Shown here: positions 28,559-36,887 of the stretch, one piece after another
Position numbering within the stretch: the first letter of the stretch is position 1
Layout: the number at the start of each line of letters is the position of its first letter
Assembly: GCF_000510645.1 (NCBI RefSeq)
Contig: NZ_KI783301.1
Span: 1,246,705 to 1,310,704 of the forward strand
Origin: Thermicanus aegyptius DSM 12793
Lineage (GTDB): Bacteria; Bacillota; Bacilli; Thermicanales; Thermicanaceae
DNA: 64,000 bases
Reading direction: 5' to 3'
Program-made: the position numbers and the translations under genes
Notes under the pieces: generated by a model
Told to the model about the DNA's origin: nothing
Databases searched by the model: none
What the model saw: the letters and a program-made list of their open reading frames with translations, nothing else

Positions 28559-29220
28559 TGTTGATCCAAATTGCGCCATCCATCTTATCCGCCGATTTCT
28601 CTTCCTTAGAAGCGGAGATCAGGGAAGTGGAGGAGGGGGGAGCGGACCTTCTTCATATTGACGTGATGGATGGCCATTTTGTTCCCAATATAACCATAGG
28701 CCCCATCGTTGTAGAAGCGATACGCAGAAGGACAAGCCTTCCTTTAGATGTTCATCTTATGATTAGTGAGCCGGAAAAATTTGTGGATTCATTTGCCAAG
28801 GCTGGGGCGGACATCATCACGGTTCATGCGGAAGCGACCTATCACCTTCATCGGTTAATCTACCAGGTGAAAGAAGAGGGTGTAAAGGTTGGGGTTGCCT
28901 TAAATCCTGCCACCCCTTTGGAAATGGTCCTGCCGATTCTGCCCGATTTGGATCTGGTCCTCATCATGTCTGTAAATCCTGGTTTTGGCGGGCAAAAGTT
29001 TATTCCCTCCGTTCTCCATAAGATTAGGAGACTTCGCCAACTCCTGGATCAGGAAGATCTAAAGGCGGAACTGGAGGTAGACGGGGGCATAAACGGAGGG
29101 ACGGTGGCTCAGGTTGTCGAAGCAGGGGCGACCATCCTGGTTGCCGGATCCGCCATCTTTGGCAAAGGAGACCGAAAAGAGGCCATCGCCGACCTGCGCA
29201 TGGCTGCCGGGATGAAATAA
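28558..29220 (+). CDS. rpe: Ribulose-phosphate 3-epimerase
   Basis: Interconverts ribulose 5-phosphate and xylulose 5-phosphate in the pentose phosphate pathway. The 220-residue TIM barrel has the metal ligands in LHIDVMDGHFVPN and DVHLM, the VNPGFGGQKF loop, and the second catalytic Asp in LEVDGGING. The ATG shares a base with the rsgA stop. In B. subtilis thiN follows; here a different gene does, so the conserved block is interrupted from this point. Confidence 0.97.
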   Translation: MLIQIAPSILSADFSSLEAEIREVEEGGADLLHIDVMDGHFVPNITIGPIVVEAIRRRTSLPLDVHLMISEPEKFVDSFAKAGADIITVHAEATYHLHRLIYQVKEEGVKVGVALNPATPLEMVLPILPDLDLVLIMSVNPGFGGQKFIPSVLHKIRRLRQLLDQEDLKAELEVDGGINGGTVAQVVEAGATILVAGSAIFGKGDRKEAIADLRMAAGMK

Positions 29221-29289
29221 GATGGCGATGATCGACCGATAGGAGAGAAGAAAATTTCGTTCAAATCAAAAAGAGGGAGAGGAAGAAAG

Positions 29290-30105
29290 ATGTTAACCGA
29301 TTATCATGTTCACCTTCATGAATCGAAGGGAATTACGTTGGATTGGCTAAAAGAGTATGTGGAGGTTGCCCGGCAGCGGGGAATCGGGGATCTGGGCATC
29401 TCGGAACATGCCTACTTCTTCCAAGAGACGAAAGAGATCCTCGTCAATGACTGGGCGAACCGGAGAAGGAGCCTTCATTTCCAGGATTATCTTGCCCTCT
29501 TTGAAGCGGCAGAAAAGGAGAAGATTCCTGTCAAGATGGGAATCGAGATGGATTATGTTCCGGGAAAAGAGAGGGAGATCGAGGAGTTCATCTCCCGGTA
29601 TCCCTTTGATTATGTGATCGGATCGGTCCATTGGATCGGAGATTGGGGGATTGACCTGGCGGCCTATCGGGATGAGTATGAGAAGCGGGACATCTATGAG
29701 GTGTACCGGGCCTATTTTGATCAGGTGGTTACCTTGGCAGAATCCCGTCTTTTTCAGTTTGTAGGCCATATTGACCTGGTGAAGATCTTTAATTACCGCC
29801 CCACCGATCAAGCCTTTTTGGAAGGGGAGTATGACCGGGTGGTGAGGGCGCTCTCCCGTTCCGGAACCAGCATCGAGATTAGCACCGCCGGACTCCGTAA
29901 ACCGGTGGGAGAGATCTATCCCGATCCGCTTCTCCTGAAGAAGTGCTTTGAAGCCGGCGTGACCATCGTCCTTTCCTCCGATGCCCATGAACCGCAGCAT
30001 GTGGGGTACGAATATGGAAAAGCGGTGGAACTAGCCCGCTCGGTGGGCTATACGGAAGTGCAGGTCTTTACCCGGAAGAAGAAGTCTGCCTATCCTCTGG
30101 GATAA
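29290..30105 (+). CDS. PHP-domain phosphatase, histidinol-phosphatase family
   Basis: A 271-residue polymerase-and-histidinol-phosphatase (PHP) domain protein. The metal site is visible: DYHVHLH at residue 4, ISEHAYF near 40, IEMDYVPG near 82, GSVHWIG near 107, GHIDLVK near 158 and SSDAHEP near 232. This matches the HisK-type histidinol phosphatases, but no other histidine gene is near and PHP hydrolases can act on other phosphomonoesters. GAGAGGAAGAAAG precedes the ATG. It is read in line with rpe after 69 bases but may have its own control. Confidence 0.85.
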   Translation: MLTDYHVHLHESKGITLDWLKEYVEVARQRGIGDLGISEHAYFFQETKEILVNDWANRRRSLHFQDYLALFEAAEKEKIPVKMGIEMDYVPGKEREIEEFISRYPFDYVIGSVHWIGDWGIDLAAYRDEYEKRDIYEVYRAYFDQVVTLAESRLFQFVGHIDLVKIFNYRPTDQAFLEGEYDRVVRALSRSGTSIEISTAGLRKPVGEIYPDPLLLKKCFEAGVTIVLSSDAHEPQHVGYEYGKAVELARSVGYTEVQVFTRKKKSAYPLG

Positions 30106-30182
30106 TGAGGCTCCTCTTCTCCAAAGAAGTATTTCCTCTTCGGAATGCTTTACGAGTGAGATCAAAATCCGCCTGATTTTTC

Positions 30183-30211
30183 TTGACATTTTATGTACAG
30201 CCTGCTATGAT
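30183..30211 (+). promoter_or_regulatory. Sigma-A promoter of the cimA T-box transcript
   Basis: TTGACA (30183-30188), exactly 17 bases, then TATGAT (30206-30211). It lies just upstream of the T-box leader and is the best consensus promoter of the window. Confidence 0.85.
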
Positions 30212-30224
30212 TCTTTCATAAAAT

Positions 30225-30530
30225 AAAAACGATTTGGAAACGAGATACAGACGAAAGCGGCAATGAGGAAGAGAGTATCTTCTTCCTTACCCTTTCAGAG
30301 AGCCCGGGTAGGTGAGAGCGGGTAAGGGAGGAAGAGGTGAAAATCACTTCCGAGCAGCTGATCGAACAGAGAAGGTTTTTTTAGAGTACACCTTTTCCAG
30401 TAGATTCAGACGTTTCATCGCCCGTTACCGCGATGCCGGCATTTTACGTCGGAGTGAGCTTCCCTGGGTTGAGGGAAAGCAGGGTGGTACCGCGGCAAAG
30501 TCCGTCCCTACGTGGGGCGGCTTTTTCATT
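30225..30530 (+). promoter_or_regulatory. T-box riboswitch, isoleucine type
   Basis: The leader before cimA ends in AGGGTGGTACCGCGG (30481-30495), the T-box antiterminator sequence that binds the tRNA acceptor end. A GC-rich terminator hairpin (about 30499-30522) with TTTTT follows. Upstream, CAGAGAGCCCGGG and GTGAGAGCGGG match the stem I apical region, and GTGAAA-ATC-ACTTCC matches the specifier loop, giving ATC (30343-30345), an isoleucine codon. Uncharged tRNA-Ile should therefore prevent termination and switch on citramalate synthase. The specifier position rests on pattern comparison. Confidence 0.9.
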
Positions 30531-30569
30531 TTAGGGATAGGAGAAAAAAGAGAATAAGGAGAGAGAACC

Positions 30570-32195
30570 ATGGAAAACCAAGCACGACTCCCTCAAACCA
30601 CTCCCCCCGTTTTCCTGTACGATACAACCTTACGGGACGGGGCACAGAGCGCAGGAATTCATTTTACCCTTCAAGATAAACTGCGCATTTTGAAGCTGCT
30701 CGATTCCTTCGGTGTGCATTATATTGAAGGGGGATGGCCTGGAGCGAATCCAAAGGATGTGGCATTCTTTCAGGAAGCAAAAAATGTAAAACTGAAAAAT
30801 TCCCAACTGGTCGCATTCGGGAGCACATGCCGGGTTGGTCTAGCTCCGGAAGAGGATCCCATGCTTAAGGGGCTATTGGAGGCGGAAACAGAGATGATTA
30901 CTATCTTTGGGAAAAGTTGGGATCTCCATGTGGCTCATGCGCTTCACACGACCCTAGACGAGAATCTTCGGATCATTGAAGAAAGTATACGTTTTTTAAA
31001 GAAAAAAGGTCGTCAGGTAATGTATGACGCGGAACATTTCTTTGACGGGTACCGAAACAATCCGGATTATGCTTTAAAAACCATCGAGGCGGCCGTTTCT
31101 GGAGGAGCCGATTGGATTATTCTTTGTGATACGAACGGAGGGGCGCTTCCTTGGGAGATCGAGGAGATTGTCTCTCAGGTGAATCGCCGTTTGACGACCC
31201 CGTTGGGGGTTCATCTGCATAATGATGGGGGGATGGCAGTGGCGAGCTCCTTGACCGCTGTCCGTGCAGGGGCCCGACAGGTACAGGGAACGGTAAACGG
31301 GTATGGAGAACGATGCGGGAACGCCGACCTGGTTCCTTTGATCGCCAACCTGGTGTTGAAGATGGGCATTCCGGTCTTGGAGCGGGAGAAGCTCCAATCT
31401 TTAACGCATTTATCGAGAAGCGTGAGTGAGATCGCCAATCGCCGGTTGGATGAAGGGCACCCTTTCGTGGGGAGAAATGCGTTTGCTCATAAAGCAGGGG
31501 TCCATGTAAATGCCTTGCGAAAGAAGCGGGAAACGTATGAACATATTCCTCCCGAATGGGTGGGCAACGAACGGCGCATCGTAGTCTCCGACCAAGCGGG
31601 TGGTTCAAACATTCTGGAGCAAGAAGCCCTTGGGGATCTCGATCCCCAGGTGGCAAAAATCCTTGCGGGAGATGTGAAACGTTTGGAACATGAAGGCTAC
31701 TCGTTTGAAGAGGCAGAAGGGAGTCTGGAACTTCTGCTCTACGCCCGGGAAGGGGAGGAGTTTCCATTTACTCTCGAAAGTTTTCGTGTCACCTTGGAAA
31801 AGCGAAGAGAGGAGAAGGCGCTCTCTGAGGCGACGATCAAGCTCCGGGTAGGTGATTCCGTCGTTCATACGGCTGCGGAGGGAAATGGACCGGTCAATGC
31901 ATTGGACAATGCCTTGCGGAAAGCATTGACCAGCTTCTTCCCGGAATTGGAGTCGTGCCGTCTAACGGATTATAAAGTGCGTGTTTTGGAGGGGAGTGAC
32001 GGCACCGGAGCTACGGTTCGGGTCTTGATACGGACCCATGACGGCGAGAACAGTTGGGGCACGGTAGGGGTTTCGGAGAACATCATCGAGGCGAGCTGGG
32101 AAGCCCTCCTTGCCAGCCTCTCCATACCCCTCATGAGGAAAAAACGAAAGAGCGGCAAAGTGGAAATCTCCGCAGAGAAGGAAAACGCCGTGTAA
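30570..32195 (+). CDS. cimA: Citramalate synthase
   Basis: Condenses pyruvate and acetyl-CoA to citramalate, opening a threonine-independent route to 2-oxobutyrate and isoleucine. The 541-residue protein belongs to the HMGL-like/LeuA barrel family: YDTTLRDGAQSAG at 17 (metal-binding Arg-Asp), LHNDGGMAVASSL with the metal HxH-type site, and GTVNGYGERCGNADL. The C-terminal LeuA regulatory domain (about 400-510) is the allosteric dimer domain. Length and the second-half sequence fit the long CimA type instead of LeuA or NifV. The isoleucine T-box upstream supports this. AAGGAGAGAG is the ribosome-binding site. Confidence 0.9.
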   Translation: MENQARLPQTTPPVFLYDTTLRDGAQSAGIHFTLQDKLRILKLLDSFGVHYIEGGWPGANPKDVAFFQEAKNVKLKNSQLVAFGSTCRVGLAPEEDPMLKGLLEAETEMITIFGKSWDLHVAHALHTTLDENLRIIEESIRFLKKKGRQVMYDAEHFFDGYRNNPDYALKTIEAAVSGGADWIILCDTNGGALPWEIEEIVSQVNRRLTTPLGVHLHNDGGMAVASSLTAVRAGARQVQGTVNGYGERCGNADLVPLIANLVLKMGIPVLEREKLQSLTHLSRSVSEIANRRLDEGHPFVGRNAFAHKAGVHVNALRKKRETYEHIPPEWVGNERRIVVSDQAGGSNILEQEALGDLDPQVAKILAGDVKRLEHEGYSFEEAEGSLELLLYAREGEEFPFTLESFRVTLEKRREEKALSEATIKLRVGDSVVHTAAEGNGPVNALDNALRKALTSFFPELESCRLTDYKVRVLEGSDGTGATVRVLIRTHDGENSWGTVGVSENIIEASWEALLASLSIPLMRKKRKSGKVEISAEKENAV

Positions 32196-32242
32196 AAATA
32201 TTGTTTATCATTTAGAGCAAAATATCTCCCCTTGTAACTTTA

Positions 32243-32281
32243 CTCTTCCGATGAGAGCAATCAAATCGGGAGAGTTTTTTG
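32243..32281 (+). terminator. Intrinsic terminator after cimA
   Basis: CTCTTCCGAT (32243-32252) pairs with ATCGGGAGAG (32265-32274, one G-U pair), followed by six T. It closes the cimA transcript 48 bases after the stop. Confidence 0.88.
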
Positions 32282-32349
32282 TATCGATTATTGTTCATTA
32301 TAAAATGCAAATATTATATAAAAAAATATAGAAAACGATTGAACTATTT

Positions 32350-32632
32350 CTTGTTAGCTTATATAATTGCAGTGCAAAATAAAATAACTTTTACTGTATT
32401 AGGTGGAACGCTGACAGTCGGTAATTGAAATGTACGCGGTGTAAATCATTCATTGCCAAACGTTTCATCGTATATTAGCGACCCTAACGATACGGTTTAT
32501 GGCAGGAATTGGACCGGTACTGAAAGTTATAGCTCTTCGTCCTCATCTGCTTATGGTCAATGGATCTATATTGTGGATCATACGATGGGATATCAGACGA
32601 ATACGACCGGACAAGTGGATTTTAGGTGGTAA
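32350..32632 (+). pseudogene. Broken gene for a possible secreted protein
   Basis: In one frame the sequence reads VQNKITFTVLGGTLTVGN, a TGA stop (32426-32428), then NVRGVNHSLPNVSSYISD and on through a Ser-rich stretch to GYQTNTTGQVDFRW and TAA (32630-32632). The composition, rich in Gly, Thr, Ser, Asn and Tyr without Lys, looks like an extracellular beta-rich protein; the first piece resembles WxL-type or similar surface repeats. No start codon with Shine-Dalgarno was found for either piece. The most likely reading is a truncated gene with a nonsense mutation. Family not recognised. Confidence 0.5.
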
Positions 32633-32648
32633 GGAGGAATATGAAACG

Positions 32649-33311
32649 ATGATGAAAAATGTGAGTAGGAAATATCTTTTTCTTCCGCTTGTGGGGATTA
32701 TTGCTTTATTCCTTCTTTCCATCCCCTTTTATGCCGGAAATATATATGATCTTGTCTTTGGCACGTTAAAAGAGAAATGGCAGGAGACAAAGGTCTCCGA
32801 TGTAAAGGTTCTCGCAGAGGTGAATGGGGTTCAAATTACAAATAAGGATTTTAATCCCTATCTTTACACGGTGCGTGCCAATGAACAGCTGAACCATCTT
32901 GCCCCGGCGACGGATCAAGAGATTTGGAAGGATTATCTCAAAGAACATCTTCTTTACAAAGAGGGTGTAAAGAATGGTTTCTCCGTCTCCATCGAGCAGG
33001 CGAAGGCCTACGCCGAGCAAATGCGGGAGACGTTAGCGAAGGCCGATTCGAAAGCCCAAGAATTTCAAAAGAGGATCATCGATTCGATGGGGGTAGATGA
33101 GGAGACCTACTGGAATGAGATTGCTCCATTCCAATATCAAAGAGAGCTTACCGTCACCAACTACATCGACTCCCTCATCAGAAGCAGCCGGCTTCCCAAT
33201 CCTTCCGCTTCACAGGAGGCGTATAAAGCCGAATTTGAGAAGATGAAAGAGGACCTGCTGCAAAAGTCCGATATCAAGATCATCAATGCGCCGTTTTCTT
33301 CATCTTCTTGA
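32649..33311 (+). CDS. Exported protein with SurA N-terminal-like domain
   Basis: 220 residues. The N-terminus (about 8-30) is a hydrophobic segment following basic residues and may be an uncleaved membrane anchor; no lipobox cysteine. Residues about 55-100 (VLAEVNGVQITNKDF ... NEQLNHL) match the start of SurA_N/PrsA-type chaperone domains, and the rest is charged and helical (KAYAEQMRETLAKADSKAQEF). No parvulin PPIase domain follows, so it is shorter than PrsA. AAGGAGG lies 11 bases before the ATG. It follows a broken secreted-protein gene by 16 bases and may once have served as its dedicated folding helper; this is inference. Confidence 0.7.
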   Translation: MMKNVSRKYLFLPLVGIIALFLLSIPFYAGNIYDLVFGTLKEKWQETKVSDVKVLAEVNGVQITNKDFNPYLYTVRANEQLNHLAPATDQEIWKDYLKEHLLYKEGVKNGFSVSIEQAKAYAEQMRETLAKADSKAQEFQKRIIDSMGVDEETYWNEIAPFQYQRELTVTNYIDSLIRSSRLPNPSASQEAYKAEFEKMKEDLLQKSDIKIINAPFSSSS

Positions 33312-33476
33312 CATCTGATCTGTTTTCATGAGATGACGTAATCCATATTTTTGGGAAGCCTCGGTTTGATTTTTTCCTGGGGAGCACTCAAAAAAATTCC
33401 TTTTTTCTGCTGTAACTTCATTTCTAGGTTTTGTATTGCTGTGGGTATTAGCTGACTGCTCTCAAGAATCTGTCTA

Positions 33477-33674
33477 TCACTTGGTGTTACGAATAAGGTT
33501 ATCCATCATTCGTATCGATTGGTTCTCTCCCTTCTTTTCCGAGGGAGAGATTTTTTCTTGTTTCCAGCGGGCAGGTAGGATCACCATTCCCAGAATGGCT
33601 CCGGGAAAGATTAGAATGTGAAAGGGACGTGGAGCCCGAGGATGGAGGCAGTCTATCGCCGTAAGGGGTTCCAC
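33477..33674 (-). pseudogene. EamA/DMT transporter C-terminal remnant
   Basis: The minus-strand frame reads EPLTAIDCLHPRAP then IFPGAILGMVILPARWKQ, which lines up with the C-terminal end of the intact EamA gene at 40223-41194 (EPLTSVAASVLWLHVP ... GTILILGMVILLSLP). The DNA also aligns visibly around 33545-33665. Everything upstream of this end is missing, so only about 50 codons of a second, diverged EamA paralogue remain. The rest of the gap (33312-33768) has no recognisable gene. Confidence 0.65.
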
Positions 33675-33768
33675 CGTGTGAGAAGGGCTCGTCTTCGCTG
33701 AATGAAAGGTTTCCCTAAAGGCGATAATAGGAGGGTGTAAACATTTATTTTTTATGGAGGTGATGGGG

Positions 33769-33981
33769 ATGAAGATGGAGTTGATTCAGGAGTCCTTAGC
33801 GCAATGGGGAGAGCTCAGCATCTATACCGCATCCGGTCAGGTCTTCGAATTGCATAGTGGCGATACCACCTTTGATACATCGAGCAGAGTGATTCGCTTT
33901 ACCTCCGCGGATGCGAAATATATCATTGATGGGGATGCGGTGGATGTCGTAAAAATGCATTACAGTCATCCGGAGAAATGA
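33769..33981 (+). CDS. Small conserved hypothetical protein
   Basis: A 70-residue acidic protein, not recognised by name. It has an alternating strand pattern (GELSIYTASGQVFELHSGDT, then RVIRFTSADAKYIIDGDAVDVVKM) that suggests a small beta barrel. A strong ribosome-binding site GGAGGTGAT (33756-33764) decides the start: ATG 33769 or 33775, not the ATG at 33754 that overlaps the Shine-Dalgarno. No signal peptide or membrane segment. It stands alone between a transporter remnant and the sugar operon. Confidence 0.7.
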   Translation: MKMELIQESLAQWGELSIYTASGQVFELHSGDTTFDTSSRVIRFTSADAKYIIDGDAVDVVKMHYSHPEK

Positions 33982-34387
33982 ACAGAGGTGTCAAGAAGAA
34001 AAACAAGCAATGACGACCGTCACAGATCGGTCATCATTTGTAGTGGAGTTTCGTACCTCTAGGTGGCAGGGCCTGATCTTCTCCTATGGGGAATGGAGGA
34101 TATAAACGAGCTTTATGCTTTTTATGACGATCATGAAAATCAGGGAGAACGTCGTTCACAGCATCTTTCCCTCTGAGGGAAAAGATGCTTCTTCATTATG
34201 GGGATGGGGGATGATTTGATCCGGAGAGAATGCTCCTCTTTTTTTCATAGAGGACCATTTTATCTTTGAATTCGTAGCAAATCAAGTTTCCTCTTGAACG
34301 TAGGCTGTAAAACCTTTAACATGATACTGTGATGAGTAACATGGTAAAACCCATATCCGGTAATACATTGAGTTGTAGGAGGGTGCA
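33982..34387. other. Intergenic region before lacI-type gene
   Basis: 406 bases without a supported gene. It contains a hairpin of the terminator type, AGCATCTTTCCC / GGGAAAAGATGCT (34160-34189, one bulged base), followed by a T-rich but interrupted stretch. A second imperfect inverted repeat, ATGACGACCG / CGGTCATCAT, lies at about 34013-34038. GTAGGAGGG before 34388 is the ribosome-binding site of the regulator gene. Confidence 0.5.
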
Positions 34388-35365
34388 ATGGCTACCATAA
34401 AAGATGTGGCAAAAAAGGCAGGTGTGGCGGTGGCCACGGTATCACGCGTGCTGAACAATCGTGGGTACATCAGTGATGTCACGCGGCATAAAGTATATCA
34501 AGCGATGGAAGAACTGAATTACTTTCCCAATGAAGTGGCTCGATCTTTGCTAAGGAGACGATCCAATGTAATCGGACTTATTATTCCAACGGTGGCTCAT
34601 CCTTTTTTTGGGGAGTTAACGAGTTATATAGAATTTTTTGCTTATAAGAAAGGATTTAAGGTACTGATCAGTAATTCGATCAATGACAAAAAGAAAGAAT
34701 TGGAGTATCTCGATTTGCTCGTTAGCAATCGAGTCGATGGAATTATTATGGGAAGCCATACGGTCGAAGTGGATCAATATACGGATCATCGCTACCCTAT
34801 GGTTACTTTTGATCGAAAGATTGGAGATCAAATCCCTTATGTATACTCAGACAACTACCAAGGGGGTAAATTGGCGACACAGCGATTGATTGAAAAGGGA
34901 TGTAAAAAAATTGCCCATATCAGCGGGAATTTACATTTGGACATGTTGGCCAATCAACGCCATCAAGCTTACGTGGACACCGTCCGCAACGCCGGTTATG
35001 AACCGATGGTGATGGAAGCAGAACTGCATGCAAACGACAACCGGCGTTATGAAGAACTGGTTTATCGTCTATTTGAGAAATATCCGGACATGGATGGTCT
35101 TTTTGCCAGCAGCGATTTGTTAGCTTTTTACGCGATGAAGGTCGCTGCATCCCTTGGGAAGAAAATTCCCGATCAATTAAAGGTGGTTGGGTACGACAAC
35201 ATTTTTCTCTCCTCCGTGGTGGTTCCTTCTCTTACCACCATTGCACAACCTGTGAAAGAGATGGCAGAAAGGGCGGTTGACCTATTAATCACTCAGATTG
35301 AAGGGAAAACACCGGAATTAGAACACCGCTTCCCGGTCCAACTGATTGAACGGGAAACCTGCTGA
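34388..35365 (+). CDS. LacI family transcriptional regulator of the sugar operon
   Basis: 325 residues. The N-terminal helix-turn-helix (TIKDVAKKAGVAVATVSRVLN, residues 3-24, within the 20-residue signature) and hinge (YFPNEVARSL) are classical LacI/GalR. The remainder is a periplasmic-binding-protein-like sensor domain (VIGLIIPTVAHPFF to the end). It stands directly before the ABC importer and GH32 hydrolase and very probably represses them until the sugar binds. Two operator-like sequences sit at the promoter of the binding-protein gene at 35391-35420. Confidence 0.93.
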   Translation: MATIKDVAKKAGVAVATVSRVLNNRGYISDVTRHKVYQAMEELNYFPNEVARSLLRRRSNVIGLIIPTVAHPFFGELTSYIEFFAYKKGFKVLISNSINDKKKELEYLDLLVSNRVDGIIMGSHTVEVDQYTDHRYPMVTFDRKIGDQIPYVYSDNYQGGKLATQRLIEKGCKKIAHISGNLHLDMLANQRHQAYVDTVRNAGYEPMVMEAELHANDNRRYEELVYRLFEKYPDMDGLFASSDLLAFYAMKVAASLGKKIPDQLKVVGYDNIFLSSVVVPSLTTIAQPVKEMAERAVDLLITQIEGKTPELEHRFPVQLIERETC

Positions 35366-35390
35366 TAAATTAAAATTTTTAAACATTATA

Positions 35391-35426
35391 TCAAACGATT
35401 GACATATGTTAAACGTTTGATATAAT
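35391..35426 (+). promoter_or_regulatory. Sugar operon promoter with two LacI-type operators
   Basis: TTGACA (35399-35404), 16 bases, TATAAT (35421-35426). Two similar 12-mers, TCAAACGATTGA (35391-35402) and TTAAACGTTTGA (35409-35420), cover the -35 box and the spacer, with centres 18 bp apart. Both have the central CG and flanking palindrome usual for LacI-family sites. Binding by the adjacent regulator would block the polymerase. Confidence 0.8.
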
Positions 35427-35474
35427 GATCACAGAAAGGGAGCTTCTATATATTTCGTTAAGGGGGGATGTCCT

Positions 35475-36800
35475 TTGAGAAAAGTAAGCGTTTTACTGGC
35501 GGTTTTGCTCTCTTTTCTCTTGATCTTATCCGGGTGCGGCACCGGAGGAGAACAAGGGGGGACAGCGAATCAGAATCAGCAGGCGGGGAAACAAAATTCG
35601 GTAAAGATCACGCTCATGAATTCAAAGGCTGAGATGCAAGCCACATTTGAAGAAGCTGCGAAAAAATTCCATGAAGAGAACCCGGATATCACCTTGGAAG
35701 TGATTCCTACACAAGCAGGTGAAGTACCGTATGAGAAAGCGATGGCCATGTATGGATCCGGAAATGCTCCCACACTCACCATGCTCGATCCTGGGGATGT
35801 GATGAAATTTCAGGAAAAAGCCCTTGATCTGTCCGCCGAGAAATGGGTAAATGAGACCGCGGAACATAGCCTAGATGCGGCCACCTTGCCGGATGGCCGG
35901 GTGATTGGTTTCCCATTTGCGGTGGAGGGGTATGGGCTGATCTATCATCAGTCCGTTCTTGAGAAGGCAATAGGAGGCCCTTTTGACCCGAAAAGCATAA
36001 AGACACGGAGTGATCTCAAAGGGATTCTGCAAAAGATGAAGGATGCCGGAATTGATCCCGTTCTTCTTTCTCCGATGGATTGGTCATTGGCCGGCCATTT
36101 TCTACCTGTCGTATATGCGTCCCAATCAAAAGATCCTACGGAAGTGGATGCATTTATTGAACGACTGAAAAAGGGACAAGAAGATTTATTACAGAATAAG
36201 GTTTTTAACGGGGTGATGGATACCTTTGATCTTTTGAAAGATTTTAACCTCAATAAGGCCGATCCTCTTTCAGGCACCTATGATCAAGGTCCTCAACTGT
36301 TGGGTACGGGAAAGGTGGGGCTATGGTTTATGGGGAATTGGGCTTGGCCGCAAATTCATAGTTTCGATACGGGAAACGGAAACTACGGATTTTTGCCCAT
36401 TCCCAATAGCGATAATCCATCCGATTACGGCAATCAGCAGATTCCGGTAGGGGTCACCAAATTTTTAATCCTGGATAAGGAACAGAGTACTCCTGAACAA
36501 CAGGAAGCCGCCAAAAGGTTCCTGAACTGGTTGGTTTATGAGAAGTCGGGGCAAGACTTTCTGGTAAATCAGGCCAATATTATTCCTGATTTTAAAAATA
36601 TTGCGTTAAAGCCGCAAAATCCCCTTGCCCAATCGATCATGGGATATATGAACGATGGTCAAACGTTGCGTTTTATGACTACGTTGCCACCCGATCATTG
36701 GTCACAATTGGGTGCTTCGATGCAGAAGTATCTTTCCGGTAATATTGATCGTAAAACCCTTGCCAAGGAGATTGAAGGATATTGGCAGTCGGTTCAGTAA
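35475..36800 (+). CDS. Sugar ABC transporter substrate-binding lipoprotein
   Basis: 441 residues. The signal peptide ends in a lipobox ILSGC (Cys21), so the protein is anchored to the outer face of the membrane by a lipid. After a Gly/Gln/Asn-rich linker comes a family 1 solute-binding domain (KITLMNSKAEMQATFEEAAKK onward, FPFAVEGYGLIYHQ). The start is TTG 35475 behind AGGGGGGATG. It captures the sugar for the two downstream permeases. The long hairpin after the stop may account for higher expression of this gene. Confidence 0.93.
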   Translation: MRKVSVLLAVLLSFLLILSGCGTGGEQGGTANQNQQAGKQNSVKITLMNSKAEMQATFEEAAKKFHEENPDITLEVIPTQAGEVPYEKAMAMYGSGNAPTLTMLDPGDVMKFQEKALDLSAEKWVNETAEHSLDAATLPDGRVIGFPFAVEGYGLIYHQSVLEKAIGGPFDPKSIKTRSDLKGILQKMKDAGIDPVLLSPMDWSLAGHFLPVVYASQSKDPTEVDAFIERLKKGQEDLLQNKVFNGVMDTFDLLKDFNLNKADPLSGTYDQGPQLLGTGKVGLWFMGNWAWPQIHSFDTGNGNYGFLPIPNSDNPSDYGNQQIPVGVTKFLILDKEQSTPEQQEAAKRFLNWLVYEKSGQDFLVNQANIIPDFKNIALKPQNPLAQSIMGYMNDGQTLRFMTTLPPDHWSQLGASMQKYLSGNIDRKTLAKEIEGYWQSVQ

Positions 36801-36816
36801 GCAAATTCTTCTCTAA

Positions 36817-36858
36817 AAAGTAAAATAACGGATAGGCCGCTATCCGTTATTTTACTTT
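36817..36858 (+). repeat. Long perfect hairpin between binding protein and permease genes
   Basis: A 19-bp perfect inverted repeat (36817-36835 and 36840-36858) with the four-base loop GCCG. It ends in TTTACTTT on the 3' side, so it may act as a partial terminator. In ABC sugar operons such hairpins after the binding-protein gene often protect its mRNA or reduce read-through into the permeases. Confidence 0.85.
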
Positions 36859-36887
36859 CGCACCGGTATAGAATGAGGTGAATCTTT

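Noticed and set aside
32426-32428. TGA in the secreted-protein frame as selenocysteine
   Set aside because: No start codon upstream, no SECIS-like hairpin directly after it, and no redox motif around it.
33436-33621. 61-codon plus-strand frame
   Set aside because: Antisense to the EamA remnant, no start signals.
34098-34178. 27-codon frame MEDINELYAFYDDHENQ in the gap before the LacI gene
   Set aside because: Too short, ribosome-binding site badly spaced, and it ends inside a hairpin; may be a gene scrap but unsupported.
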